The notes under the pieces were generated by a model. That model was not told the DNA's origin and ran no database searches. It saw only the letters and a list, made by a program, of their open reading frames with translations. This document shows, piece after piece, positions 25,775-35,342 of a stretch of 64,000 nt of DNA (position 1 is the stretch's first letter; the number at the start of each line of letters is the position of its first letter). The stretch lies in assembly GCA_018242525.1 (NCBI GenBank), contig JAFEBS010000074.1:1-64000 (forward strand). The letters are read 5' to 3'. The DNA comes from Planctomycetota bacterium (GTDB lineage Bacteria > Planctomycetota > Planctomycetia > Planctomycetales > Planctomycetaceae). The translations under genes were made by a program, and so were the position numbers.

Positions 25775-26854
25775 TTAGAAGTCGCCCACGATGTTGCCGT
25801 CATTGATGCGAGACAGGCAGCGATAGGTGTTCGTATCGACGTTTTCACTGAGGAACCGGACGCTGCCGTCTCCCATCGTAAAATGGCTGCCCCCTGTATG
25901 CAGGCTGCCAAATCCGGCGGTATCGGCGCGGGGAGCCCCGCCGCCACTGGTGCTTGTCCCAAAGTTGATCCGCGTCGAGCATTCCCCCACCACCAGGGCC
26001 TGCAACCAACTGCCGCTGGTGGGACTCGCCGTCAGTGGAGTACCGGCCCAGATGCAGTCACCGGCGATCGTCGCCGCCATGCCGGAAGACGATTCCGCAG
26101 GAGTATATCGTTCACCCACCAGCAATACGTTTGAGGAACCGTCAGACATGTCACGGATCCCTTTGCGCGTGTTTTCCCCAAAAACCCCACCCCACATCAC
26201 CGTGGTCTGATTCACCCAGAACGACCCCATCCGCTGCGAGGCGGTTGCGATACCGGTCGTTGCTGGCAGTCCCCAAGTCAAGCTGCTGCCCTGCAGCGTT
26301 GGATCGAAGCCACAGACCGCAGGATAGTTGGAGCGTCCAAACTGAACGGTGGTACCGGTCGCCTGGGTGATCGCCGTGTTGGAACCGCTGTCGGATGGGC
26401 AGCGGAGTGCACTCAGGACGGAGTCGGTGGTCCGCAAGGTGGCCACCGAGGAATTCGCGGCCAGTCCGGTCATCATGTTCGGAACGCTGGTTGACTGCGC
26501 CAGAATGTTGTACAGCGGAGCCTGGTCAAAATACGGCAGAAGCATGGAACACCAGCCGAAACCGGAGTAGTTTCCGGAGCTTCTGCCAATCCACCCCGGT
26601 GGCATGGTATTGAAAGTGTCGTGATAGCTGTGCATGGCGAGTCCCAGCTGCTTCAGATTGTTTTTGCATTGGGTACGTCGCGCGGCTTCGCGCGCCTGTT
26701 GTACGGCGGGCAGTAACAGCGCGATCAAGACGGCAATGATCGCGATCACGACCAGCAACTCGATCAAAGTGAATCCACGTCGACGGTAAGGTTTTTGTCC
26801 GGCTGGCAGAAGCTGATCCAGGTGACGTGACTTGAATTGGACATTTAATGGCAT
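25775..26854 (-). CDS. DUF1559 protein with type IV prepilin-like N-terminus
   Basis: A 359-residue protein of the large planctomycete DUF1559 family. A prepilin/pseudopilin leader RRRGFTLIELLVVIAIIAVLIALLLPAVQQAREAARR starts near residue 25, with processing expected at G/F before a methylatable Phe. The conserved helix extension CKNNLKQLGLAMHSYHDTFN follows, then a beta-rich globular domain ending LHTGGSHFTMGDGSVRFLSENVD, the family's C-terminal signature. Probable role: assembly into a pilus-like or surface structure through a type II secretion-type machinery (family inference). aaagga is 8-9 bases before the ATG. It stands alone between a long upstream gap and ppdK. Confidence 0.92.
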   Translation of the reverse strand: MPLNVQFKSRHLDQLLPAGQKPYRRRGFTLIELLVVIAIIAVLIALLLPAVQQAREAARRTQCKNNLKQLGLAMHSYHDTFNTMPPGWIGRSSGNYSGFGWCSMLLPYFDQAPLYNILAQSTSVPNMMTGLAANSSVATLRTTDSVLSALRCPSDSGSNTAITQATGTTVQFGRSNYPAVCGFDPTLQGSSLTWGLPATTGIATASQRMGSFWVNQTTVMWGGVFGENTRKGIRDMSDGSSNVLLVGERYTPAESSSGMAATIAGDCIWAGTPLTASPTSGSWLQALVVGECSTRINFGTSTSGGGAPRADTAGFGSLHTGGSHFTMGDGSVRFLSENVDTNTYRCLSRINDGNIVGDF

Positions 26855-27487
26855 TGCAACATTCCTTTCAATGACGACACTTTCCGCGCGGATTCGACAC
26901 GTCGATACCGGACAGCGGTTGTGTCCCGTGTATGAACTCTCGTTCAGGTCGAAGAAGCCGGGGACGCGCGGCGTGAGAATTCACGATGCATGCGCGTCGC
27001 AGTGCACAGACGGATGGGTCATGCCAACTCGTCTGTCTTGTGTGCATAGCCACGGAATCGTGGTGCAGATCTGCCCAGAATCTGCACAAGCACACGCGTC
27101 AAGATTCTGACTTTAGTTCGACAGTCTACTGCTTCTTGACTTCTTCACCTGCAATTCCATTCCTGTGCATTAATCGAGCCTTCATACCTGACTCTCGCAA
27201 ATTTAAGGGCGCGAGTCATTGTCATGTGGTGATCCGAAGCCGTGCTCGATGGCTTTTGTGCAAGGTTTCTGCGATGTCGATCCTTCAGCGATGTGACCGT
27301 GAATTGTCCGGTGACGCCGGGACAATTGGGGAAGATCGAATTGAGTAAGTTTGGGGCGAAGCGTATTCTGCTCCAACGTCGACAGGGCGGTGACAAATCT
27401 CTTTGAGAATCAGAGTGCAGGAACGCCTGCTGCGAGCGAATCGCTGACACTGCAAACGGACAACACCAACCAGAAAGCACACCAGCA
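26855..27487. other. 633-bp divergent intergenic region
   Basis: This region separates the minus-strand DUF1559 gene and the plus-strand prolyl oligopeptidase gene, so it should carry both promoters. Open frames inside it are short, lack ribosome-binding sites and show no family resemblance. The part 27100-27300 is more AT-rich than its surroundings. No repeat of the families seen elsewhere was recognised. Confidence 0.5.
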
Positions 27488-29605
27488 ATGAAGCCGATGA
27501 TCTGGGGGATTGTGGGATCACTGATATTCAGCGGCAGCGCCATGGCAGGGGACAAAATGAGTTATCCGGCGGCGAAGAAGATCGATCATGTTGATGAACT
27601 GCACGGCGTCAAGGTTCCCGACCCGTATCGCTGGCTGGAAGACGATGTCCGCCAGTCAAAAGATGTTGCGGCGTGGGTGGAAGCGGAGAACAAGGTGACG
27701 TTTGCCTACCTGGAGGGCATTCCCCAACGCGAGGCCATCAAGCAGCGACTGACGGAACTGTGGAACTACGAAAAGTTCTCGGCACCGTTCAAGGTGGGGC
27801 ACCGGTACTTTTATTTCAAGAACAATGGGTTGCAGAACCAGTCGGTGCTCTATCAGCAGGATTCGCTCGATGCGGAACCGTCCGTGCTGGTCGACCCCAA
27901 CCAATGGTCGAAGGATGGTACGGTCGCCCTGGGTTCCACGTCGTTCAGTGATGATGGTCGCTACATGGCGTACAGCGTGGCCGATGCCGGGTCCGACTGG
28001 AATACCTGGCGGATCCTGGATGTGGAGACGGGCAAACTGCTGGACGATGAGATCAAGTGGGTCAAGTTCAGCGGGGCCGCCTGGACGACGGACAATCGCG
28101 GCTTCTTCTACGGTCGCTTTGACGAACCACCAGCGGGTGCGGCCTTCCAGAACACGAACCTGAATCAGAAGGTCTATTATCATCGTGTCGGTACGGCGCA
28201 GTCGCAGGATGTCCTGGTCTACAAGCGGCCGGATGAACCATCCTGGGGATTTGGACTGCGCGTGTCCGAGGACGGGCGATACCTGGTCCTGACGGTCTGG
28301 AAGGGGACCAACGACAAGTACCGCGTTCTGTACAAGGATCTGACCGAACCGTACGCGATGCCAGTCGATTTGATCGAGCATTTCAATGACGAGTACACAT
28401 TCGTCGGCAATGACGGGACGACGTTTTACTTTGTGACCGACCTGGAGGCCCCCCGCAAGCGAATCGTGGCGATTGATCTTCGCCAGCCGACGGAAATCCG
28501 CGAAGTCGTTCCTCAGATGGCCGAAACCCTGGTCGGTGCGGACATCGTTGCCAATCAGTTTGTCCTGACTTACCTGAAGGATGCCCGGACGCAGGTCAAG
28601 CTGCATGCCATTGACGGAAAACTGGTTCGTGAAGTGGAGTTCCCCGGGATCGGAACCGCCTCCGGTTTCAGCGGCAAGCGGACGGATACCGAGACGTTTT
28701 ATTCGTTTTCCAGTTTCGCCACACCTCCGTCCATCTTTCGGTACGACCTGCTGACAGGTGAAAGCAAGTTGCTGCGACGGGCGGCGGTGAAGTTCAATCC
28801 GGACGACTACGAAGTCAAGCAGGTTTTCTACGCCAGCAAAGACGGTACGAAGGTGCCGATGTTTATTGCTCACAAGAAGGGCTTGAAACTCGACGGCTCG
28901 AATCCAACGTTGCTCTACGGTTATGGCGGGTTCTCGATTCCGTTGACGCCATCGTTTTCGATCACGCGCGTGGCGTGGATGGAAATGGGGGGCGTGTTTG
29001 CCATGCCGAACCTGAGGGGCGGGGGCGAGTACGGCGAAGAATGGCACAAGGCGGGAACCAAACTGAAGAAGCAGAACGTCTTCGACGACTTTATCGGGGC
29101 CGGTGAATGGCTGATCAAGAATGGATACACGCGATCTGACAAACTCGCCATCCAGGGGGGATCCAATGGCGGCCTGCTGGTGGGGGCCTGCATGACGCAG
29201 CGGCCCGACTTGTTTGGTGCCTGTCTGCCTGCGGTGGGTGTCATGGACATGTTGCGGTTCCACAAGTTTACGGCAGGCCGGTTCTGGGTCGACGATTACG
29301 GCAGTGCGGACAATGCCGACGAGTTTCCGGCGCTGCTGGCGTACTCGCCGTATCACTCGTTGAAGCCCGGCACCAAATACCCGGCCACGCTGGTCACCAC
29401 GGCGGATACCGACGATCGGGTGGTCCCCGGTCACAGTTTCAAGTTCGCGGCCCGGTTGCAGGAGTGTCAGGCCGGCGACGCACCGGTCTTGATCCGGGTG
29501 GAAACGCGGGCTGGCCACGGTGCGGGGAAGCCGACGACGAAACTGATTGAAGAGACCGCCGACTTGTGGGCCTTCCTCGTGAAAAGCCTGGGGATGAAGC
29601 TGTAA
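27488..29605 (+). CDS. Prolyl oligopeptidase, family S9A, exported
   Basis: A 705-residue serine peptidase. A signal peptide (MKPMIWGIVGSLIFSGSAMA) points to a periplasmic location. A seven-bladed propeller follows, starting YPAAKKIDHVDELHGVKVPDPYRWLEDD, then the alpha/beta-hydrolase domain with Ser at about 559 (QGGSNGGLLV), Asp at about 641 (TADTDDRVVPGHSF) and His at about 677 (AGHGAGKPTTK). The family cleaves short peptides after proline. All three catalytic positions are intact and length is normal for S9A. It is followed 182 bp downstream by an unrelated secreted protein gene. Confidence 0.93.
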   Translation: MKPMIWGIVGSLIFSGSAMAGDKMSYPAAKKIDHVDELHGVKVPDPYRWLEDDVRQSKDVAAWVEAENKVTFAYLEGIPQREAIKQRLTELWNYEKFSAPFKVGHRYFYFKNNGLQNQSVLYQQDSLDAEPSVLVDPNQWSKDGTVALGSTSFSDDGRYMAYSVADAGSDWNTWRILDVETGKLLDDEIKWVKFSGAAWTTDNRGFFYGRFDEPPAGAAFQNTNLNQKVYYHRVGTAQSQDVLVYKRPDEPSWGFGLRVSEDGRYLVLTVWKGTNDKYRVLYKDLTEPYAMPVDLIEHFNDEYTFVGNDGTTFYFVTDLEAPRKRIVAIDLRQPTEIREVVPQMAETLVGADIVANQFVLTYLKDARTQVKLHAIDGKLVREVEFPGIGTASGFSGKRTDTETFYSFSSFATPPSIFRYDLLTGESKLLRRAAVKFNPDDYEVKQVFYASKDGTKVPMFIAHKKGLKLDGSNPTLLYGYGGFSIPLTPSFSITRVAWMEMGGVFAMPNLRGGGEYGEEWHKAGTKLKKQNVFDDFIGAGEWLIKNGYTRSDKLAIQGGSNGGLLVGACMTQRPDLFGACLPAVGVMDMLRFHKFTAGRFWVDDYGSADNADEFPALLAYSPYHSLKPGTKYPATLVTTADTDDRVVPGHSFKFAARLQECQAGDAPVLIRVETRAGHGAGKPTTKLIEETADLWAFLVKSLGMKL

Positions 29606-29787
29606 CACGTGGGTGCGTGAAATCGTCCCGGAATCGTTCCGCAAGCTGTTGAAGGCTGCCTCAGAAATTCGTTTTCCTTATTCAATGGGGATTAAGCACG
29701 TGACTTAATCTCGCGAATTCCTTCGGGTTCACTTGTGATTCATTCGCCACAGGGATCTCGAAAGGCTCCAGTTGAAAGGGAAAACCG

Positions 29788-30249
29788 ATGATCGCACGAT
29801 TCATGCAAAGCGACGGGCTGAAATTGATCAAAACCGGACTGGCGGCTGCGGTCGTCGTGCTGGGCGTGGCCGCCTCGTCATACGCCTGCGGCGGTAGTGG
29901 CGGGGGCGGCGGAAGTCAAGGCGGGGGCGGTGGTTCCGGTGGACGTGGTGCGGTCGGCGCGGTTGGCACTGTCGCGAGCGGCGTGACATCCGCCCAGTCC
30001 CAGGCGATCGCGTACGCGAATCAGGCACAGTTCGTACCGCCTCAAAACATGTACCTGTCGGGAATGTATGCCCAACAGAACCAGATGATGCGGGACGTCC
30101 ATCAATGGCAGGCCAGGCAACTGATGGCCATTCGTCAGTCGCGTCTGAACAAGAAGAATGCCGCCGGCAAAAAACCGGCCAGCGGACGGGCCGTCAACGT
30201 CAGCTTCAAGCCCGATTCCAAGTCGGCTAAGTCGGCCAAGCCGAGCTAA
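29788..30249 (+). CDS. Small Gly-rich secreted protein, unknown
   Basis: A 153-residue protein. The N-terminal hydrophobic segment TGLAAAVVVLGVAASSYA is followed directly by CGGSGGGGG, so a lipoprotein-like or plain signal peptide is possible. A glycine/serine-rich region spans about 34-55; then a Gln/Met-rich helical region (AQQNQMMRDVHQWQARQLMAIRQSRLNKK) and a Lys/Ser-rich tail (DSKSAKSAKPS). No family recognised. gaaaggg 7-10 bases upstream of the ATG and a terminator after the stop support a real single-gene unit. Confidence 0.7.
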   Translation: MIARFMQSDGLKLIKTGLAAAVVVLGVAASSYACGGSGGGGGSQGGGGGSGGRGAVGAVGTVASGVTSAQSQAIAYANQAQFVPPQNMYLSGMYAQQNQMMRDVHQWQARQLMAIRQSRLNKKNAAGKKPASGRAVNVSFKPDSKSAKSAKPS

Positions 30250-30322
30250 ATCATTTTTCCGAAGGACGAATGCGATTGAATCTGGGCCCGATTTGAACGT
30301 TGACGCAGAGACAGACAATCGA

Positions 30323-30356
30323 CGGTGACTCGATCTGAAAGTCGAGTCACCGTTTC
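30323..30356 (+). terminator. Intrinsic terminator
   Basis: A perfect 11-bp stem (cggtgactcga / tcgagtcaccg) with an 8-base loop, followed by gtttcgg. It sits 74 bp after the Gly-rich protein gene and before the zinc-ribbon protein gene. Confidence 0.7.
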
Positions 30357-30485
30357 GGCATTTCCCGGAAGCGGCCGTACGACAACATTGTCCCGGCATC
30401 GAAACCACGATTGGAAAAACCTGACAGGGACTGACACCGTCCAGAAAGCGGGTATGCTATCCTGACTTTCTGCAAGGAAATGCCT

Positions 30486-31637
30486 ATGTCCGACAGTGCG
30501 TCTGGCATCACATTTGTCTGCGGGTTCTGCAAGCACATCATCCGGGCTTCAGCGGAGTCAGAGGGACGATCCGGGCGCTGTCCCCGTTGCCAGCATGTCG
30601 TGCAGGTTCCGACGCTGCACGATGTTCAGATATCGCTTGAGTTGGCCGACCCCACCCGCTCAGTGCCCAGGCTGCATGGCTTAATGCGCGGCGTGGCAGT
30701 GTCATTCCTGCTGCATGTGCTGGCGCTATCCGCTCTGGCGATTGTGTACGTCCGATCACACGAGTACGGTCGCAGCATCCTGATCACGGCCTTCTTCGAT
30801 ACCGAAGGGGATGAGCTCGATTTGACCGATCCCTTGCTGGAAACGCCCATCGTGATGCCAGCAGCTGAGGAAGGGGAGGCAACCGTGGCGTCGGACATGC
30901 TGTCGAGTGTTGCGGGTTCCAGCGATTACCGGGTCCCGGGACCGGTGACCGGGGCTGGTCGCGAAACTCGATTGACAAAGTCTGCAGTCTCGACGGGTTC
31001 GACTGAGACACTCGCCCGGTTCTCGCCTGATGTCATGGACCGTTTGTCACGGCAGCCCGCTGCCATGCGTGGCGACTATGAAGTGGCTTTGTACTGGAAC
31101 GGACCCAGCGATCTGGATCTGCATGTCGATTTCCAACCAGCATTCCGCGGAAAGAAGTCGTCGATCAATTACCGGACCAAGGGGACCCCCTTAACGGGAT
31201 TCCTGGACGTCGACCAGAATTATCAAACGCCGTATGTGAACGATCCGATCGAACATGTGCGTTGGGAAACAAAGTCGCCCCCGTCGGGGACATACACCAT
31301 TCGCGTTCACGCTTTTAACGTACGCGGCAAGGAAACAGTGGTGCCGTATACCGTGGAGATCAAGATGCCCAACGGTGTGCGCACGTTTGAAGGAACGGTG
31401 GCGTATGGGAATTATCGGACCGTCGACACCCTGGAATTCGGTGTGACACCCGAACAGAAGGAAGCCAAGACTTCCAGGGAGTCGGCCGAATTGCTCGCCA
31501 GTGCGAAGGCCAAGCTCACCTCAAGCGATGGAATTTCCAGGCGGGTCGGGATTGGACTGCTGAAAAGTGTCGTGCGACGATTTCCCTCGACCGTCGCTGC
31601 GATCGAAGCCCGCCGAATGCTGGCTGAATTGGAGTGA
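30486..31637 (+). CDS. Zinc-ribbon membrane protein with YfaP/DUF2135-like domain
   Basis: A 383-residue protein. The N-terminal zinc ribbon has C12/C15 (CGFC) and C32/C35 (CPRC). One membrane helix spans about 68-88 (GVAVSFLLHVLALSALAIVYV). A linker follows, then a beta-sandwich domain from about 190 that begins GDYEVALYWNGPSDLDLHV and continues SPPSGTYTIRVHAFNVRGKETV, resembling the DUF2135/YfaP type. The last 60 residues look like an alpha-helical repeat (ELLASAKAKLTSSDGISRRVGIGLLKSVV). The zinc ribbon would face the cytoplasm and the sandwich domain the periplasm. Function unknown. ATG 30486 was chosen over 30480 because aaggaa then sits at a usable distance. Confidence 0.72.
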   Translation: MSDSASGITFVCGFCKHIIRASAESEGRSGRCPRCQHVVQVPTLHDVQISLELADPTRSVPRLHGLMRGVAVSFLLHVLALSALAIVYVRSHEYGRSILITAFFDTEGDELDLTDPLLETPIVMPAAEEGEATVASDMLSSVAGSSDYRVPGPVTGAGRETRLTKSAVSTGSTETLARFSPDVMDRLSRQPAAMRGDYEVALYWNGPSDLDLHVDFQPAFRGKKSSINYRTKGTPLTGFLDVDQNYQTPYVNDPIEHVRWETKSPPSGTYTIRVHAFNVRGKETVVPYTVEIKMPNGVRTFEGTVAYGNYRTVDTLEFGVTPEQKEAKTSRESAELLASAKAKLTSSDGISRRVGIGLLKSVVRRFPSTVAAIEARRMLAELE

Positions 31638-31638
31638 C

Positions 31639-31667
31639 GGGCTGCTGGTGTGAAACGCCAGCAGCCC
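31639..31667 (+). terminator. Hairpin after the zinc-ribbon protein gene
   Basis: A stem ggctgctgg / ccagcagcc with a 9-base loop starts directly after the stop codon. It has no T-tract and runs straight into a GTAGCY-type hairpin, so it may act as a terminator or be part of that repeat cluster. Confidence 0.4.
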
Positions 31668-31746
31668 CGAAGTCTCACGACTTCGGCAACGTGCAAGATC
31701 GCGGTACCCGGCGAGACATTTTGTAGCCGAAGTCGTGAGACTTCGG
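31667..31746. repeat. Inverted pair of GTAGCY hairpins
   Basis: 31667-31686 (minus orientation) and 31727-31746 (plus orientation) share the same hairpin ccgaagtc + gtga + gacttcgg. They point outward, 40 bp apart, unlike most other pairs, which point inward. No gene is seen in 31638-31818. Confidence 0.85.
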
Positions 31747-31818
31747 TCGTCGGTCGCATCAGATCCAAAATGCCTACGAATTCGGCCACACGAGAATCGT
31801 CGGCACGCGGATCTGTGC

Positions 31819-32886
31819 CTACTGTGCGATGGTCATCGTTGGCACGGAAATCTCCAGACGATCTGCCAATGCCACCAGTTGGCTCCAGGTTCCCTCGTCC
31901 AGCGGGATTCCGTGTGCCAATCGCGTTTGACGAGTCTGCCGACTGCGATCATTGGGCAATCGGATGGGGTTGCTGTCCTCCGCAGGCGGAGTCTCGCGGA
32001 CGAAATCGGACAGGCCCTGACTCTGGGAAATAAAGTGATTCAGCCCGTCGAAGCGTGCGGGATCAAAGGCGATCAGCAGCACATTATTGCATTCGAATTC
32101 GCCCGCTGGTGCCGGGGGACAGAAGCCTCCACTGAGCCCCCCCGTCAGGATGTCGAGCATCAGGCCCAATCCAAAGCCCTTGTAGCCCCCCATCGGGAGG
32201 ATGGTTCCCGGCGGGTCGGCGAACCGGGTGGATGGATCATTCGTCGGCTGGCCGTTTGCGTCCAGCAGCCAACCGTCCGGGCAGGTCTGTCCAGCAATCT
32301 GAGCCACTCGGATTTTGCCATTCGCGACCATGCTGGTGGAAATATCAAGCACCAGCGGTTCAGCGTTTGTCGGAACACCGATGGCCAGGGGATTGGTGCT
32401 GATTCGTGCCTGCTTGCCTCCCGGAGGAGCGACGCACATCAGGACCCCATTGTCATTCACAGACATCAAGCCAGCGAGTTTGTTTTGAGCGAGTCGTTCG
32501 ACCCATTCTCCCAGTCGTCCGACATGTCCACAGCGTCGGATCGTGCCGCACGCCAGGCCCTGTTCGCGAGCCATCGGTTGCAGAAGTTCGATCAGGCGAT
32601 GCATCTGGATCTGTCCAAATCCAAGCTGACCATCACAGACAACCAGCGAGGCCGTTTGACTCAGAACCTGAAGTTCAACGTTGGCACGTACCGCGCCACG
32701 TGCCAGGAAATCCAGGTATTCCCGGACTCGCACAACACCGTGCGATTCGTGGCCGCACAGATTCGATTCCACCAGGCTGTCGGCAACGATCTTGGACTCG
32801 GCGGCGGAAATGCCGGCGGCTTGAAACAGCGCGGCGGCAAACGGCCGCAGGCTGTCGGCCGAAATGGTGACGGTATTCGTGGGCAT
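31819..32886 (-). CDS. Ldh-family NAD(P)-dependent oxidoreductase (malate/L-lactate type)
   Basis: A 355-residue member of the family that includes malate, L-lactate, ureidoglycolate and related 2-hydroxyacid dehydrogenases with the non-Rossmann fold. Recognisable parts are SLVESNLCGHESHGVVRVREY (about 42-62), DGQLGFGQIQMHRLIELL, and MGGYKGFGLGLMLDILTGGLSGG near 245-270. The substrate cannot be assigned from sequence. ATG 32886 (MPTNTVTISADSLRPF) matches the family start and has cagga about 9 bases upstream; the longer frame from 32961 was rejected. It is divergent from the S9 peptidase gene. Confidence 0.85.
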   Translation of the reverse strand: MPTNTVTISADSLRPFAAALFQAAGISAAESKIVADSLVESNLCGHESHGVVRVREYLDFLARGAVRANVELQVLSQTASLVVCDGQLGFGQIQMHRLIELLQPMAREQGLACGTIRRCGHVGRLGEWVERLAQNKLAGLMSVNDNGVLMCVAPPGGKQARISTNPLAIGVPTNAEPLVLDISTSMVANGKIRVAQIAGQTCPDGWLLDANGQPTNDPSTRFADPPGTILPMGGYKGFGLGLMLDILTGGLSGGFCPPAPAGEFECNNVLLIAFDPARFDGLNHFISQSQGLSDFVRETPPAEDSNPIRLPNDRSRQTRQTRLAHGIPLDEGTWSQLVALADRLEISVPTMTIAQ

Positions 32887-33009
32887 CCGAAAGTCCTGCA
32901 GCGCGGGTGAGGTGAATCGTGTGGCAGAAAGGTATGCTGTCGACCCGGCGTTCGCAAACAACCCAATTCAGTCCACTCCAGTCCTTTTCAGTACAGGGGC
33001 CGCGATACC

Positions 33010-35061
33010 ATGAAAAGTCGGACTTCTGCCAGGCTGTGTCAGATTCTATTGAGTGTCGGTTGTGTCTGGTTGACGTCCCTGTCGACCGCGCTGGCGGCCG
33101 AGCCATCCTTGATCTCGATCGATGATCTTTATCGATTTGATTCCCCTCAGGGACTGGTCGTGGCACCGGGGGGAGGCAACGCGTTTTACTCCCGACGCTG
33201 GGCGGACCGCGCCACGCGGACGGTCCGGTTTTCGTTGTGGCAGGTGGAGCGAAGCGGCGCGAATCGACGGGCCTTGGAAGAGGGGGAACCGGATGCACGG
33301 GCTCCGGTGGTGTCGCCGGATGGAAAGTGGATTGTCTTTCTTTCGTCACGACATTCCTTTGGAAACAAACTCGAAGCGGTTCCTCCCTATTCGGACGTGG
33401 CCTCCGACTTGTGGGTGATCTCCACCAGGGGCGGAAAGGCGATCCCGCTGGCGGGGAGTTGGAAACCATATGGCCGAGTCTTCCACGATCCGTTTTATGG
33501 CAACATCACGTTCTCGCCGGATGGGAAGAAGCTGGCGTTTGTCGCCGACGATACGATCGACCCGCGCACGCCGGCGGAGATTGCCAACAATGTTCAGATC
33601 GTGCGCGAAGATCAGGGTGAGGGGTACGAAGGGTATCGCACGGCTCAGATCTGGGTGGCCGATCTGCTGGATCAGCCCGCGGACGTGGCCGCGTCCAAGG
33701 TGTCTCGCGTCACAAACGACGGCTACTGGTATGGGGATCCTCAGTGGATGCCGGATGGACAGTCGCTGATCGTGCATGCCAACCGGACTGCCAAACGCGA
33801 GTCGGTGCGATTCAGCATCAATCAGAACTATGACCTGTGGCGGGTCGCCCTGAAAGACGGGCGGGTGACACAATTGACCAGTGGACCCGGGCCGGAGATT
33901 TCGCCACGAGTGGCCCCTGATGGCCGCAGCCTGATCTGTTTGAGCAGTCCGCGCTGTGGGACCCATATGGACCTGTTCAACCTGACGAGCGTGACGTTGG
34001 ACGACGGGAATGTCACGACCGTCTTGTATGATCACCATGGTCCGCAGTCCGATAAGCCGCCGCATCTGGCACCGTCGTATCCGCTGCCGCGGGATTGCTG
34101 GCTGAGCCCAACCATCCTGCACTTCAATGCGCCCGACGGCACGACCACTCGGCCGCAGATCGTCGACATTTCTGACAGATCGAGCGGCCTGCTGAGCTTG
34201 CCCCCAGAGAATTTTGAACCGTATGCAAATCTCACGGCCACTCGTCGGTCATTGACACCGCCGGGCGATGAGTTTCTCAAGGACCGGATCGTCGCGAAAG
34301 GGGAAGTTGTCCAATGGAAGAGTTCGGATGGCCTGGAGATCGAGGGGATTTTCACTCGACCAACCACTCCGGACGCAAAGCCTCCTTTCAAGACAGTGGT
34401 CCATCCCCATGGCGGTCCGCACAGTCGATCGGTCGTGGGATTCGATTTCACGGTCCAGGTGCTGGCGGCGAACGGATATGCCGTCTTTCAGCCCAACTTC
34501 CGCGGCAGCGCGGGATACGGTCAGAGATTCATCGATGCGGACCGGTTCGACTTGGGCGGCAAGGACATGACCGATATTCTGGCCGGGGTCGACTCCTTGA
34601 TCAAAGAGGGGCTGATCGATTCCCAGCGACAGTTCGTGTATGGCATCAGTTATGGCGGGTTCACGACCAGTTGGCTGATTGGCCAGACAAATCAGTTCCG
34701 GGCGGCGGTCCCTCAAAATGCCGTCACCGACCTGACCATGATGTGGGGCCTGTCTGACATTCAAAGCTGGACCGAGTGGGAATTCGGAGGGAGACCGTGG
34801 GAGGTTCCGCAGGCGATGCGTGACCACAGCCCCCTGACGTTTGCCTCGCGCGTCAAAACTCCCACGCTGATCCTGCATGCCGCCAACGATCGCCGGTGCC
34901 CGCTGCCAATGGGACGAATGTACTATCGAGTTTTGAAGTCCGCCGGAGTCGAGACCGAAATGGTGATTTACCCGGACGAGGGACATCCCATCCGGCAGTT
35001 ACCGCATCAGGAAGATGTGCTGGCACGAGTTTTGGACTGGTTTGCCCGGCATGGAGGATAG
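33010..35061 (+). CDS. S9 family peptidase (acylaminoacyl/dipeptidyl peptidase type), exported
   Basis: A 683-residue serine peptidase. The signal peptide ends near STALAAEP (about 30). A WD/TolB-like propeller with SPDGKWIVFLSSR and FSPDGKKLAFVADD spans about 35-420, followed by the hydrolase domain with Ser at about 547 (YGISYGGFTTSW), Asp at about 626 (AANDRRCPL) and His at about 658 (DEGHPIRQ). All catalytic positions are present. It differs from the S9A prolyl oligopeptidase at 27488 in propeller type and active-site context, so the two are not recent duplicates. Expected in the periplasm. Confidence 0.9.
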   Translation: MKSRTSARLCQILLSVGCVWLTSLSTALAAEPSLISIDDLYRFDSPQGLVVAPGGGNAFYSRRWADRATRTVRFSLWQVERSGANRRALEEGEPDARAPVVSPDGKWIVFLSSRHSFGNKLEAVPPYSDVASDLWVISTRGGKAIPLAGSWKPYGRVFHDPFYGNITFSPDGKKLAFVADDTIDPRTPAEIANNVQIVREDQGEGYEGYRTAQIWVADLLDQPADVAASKVSRVTNDGYWYGDPQWMPDGQSLIVHANRTAKRESVRFSINQNYDLWRVALKDGRVTQLTSGPGPEISPRVAPDGRSLICLSSPRCGTHMDLFNLTSVTLDDGNVTTVLYDHHGPQSDKPPHLAPSYPLPRDCWLSPTILHFNAPDGTTTRPQIVDISDRSSGLLSLPPENFEPYANLTATRRSLTPPGDEFLKDRIVAKGEVVQWKSSDGLEIEGIFTRPTTPDAKPPFKTVVHPHGGPHSRSVVGFDFTVQVLAANGYAVFQPNFRGSAGYGQRFIDADRFDLGGKDMTDILAGVDSLIKEGLIDSQRQFVYGISYGGFTTSWLIGQTNQFRAAVPQNAVTDLTMMWGLSDIQSWTEWEFGGRPWEVPQAMRDHSPLTFASRVKTPTLILHAANDRRCPLPMGRMYYRVLKSAGVETEMVIYPDEGHPIRQLPHQEDVLARVLDWFARHGG

Positions 35062-35110
35062 ACTTACCGACATCCACAACTTCCAGGCAGACTTGGCCTC
35101 CCCGCCAGGG

Positions 35111-35133
35111 TAGCCCTGTCTCTCCGAGACAGG
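35111..35133 (+). repeat. Single GTAGC-type hairpin with TCC loop
   Basis: GTAGC followed by cctgtctc + tcc + gagacagg (stem 35115-35133). The loop is the same as at 14450 but the stem is entirely different. The surrounding gap 35062-35342 shows no gene. Confidence 0.7.
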
Positions 35134-35342
35134 CAGCGTGATCGCAGACAGACCCGTCGAGCCAATCGCCGCTGATTCGCATTCAATGCGTTTCTCCGCA
35201 TCGCGCCCCATGTCGCGCAGCGACTGAATTGTCATCGACATGCCATGGCCGTTCAGGTTGCAGATACACTGACATAATCGGACCCAACTGGGGCTCCCGT
35301 TGGTCGACCCCAGCCACCGCCGTGAGGCTTATGCGAATGAAT

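Noticed and set aside
27656..29644. 662-codon open frame on the minus strand
   Set aside because: Antisense to the prolyl oligopeptidase gene, whose catalytic triad and signal peptide are intact.
31735..32910. 391-codon plus-strand frame
   Set aside because: Antisense to the Ldh-family oxidoreductase, which has clear conserved blocks in its own frame.
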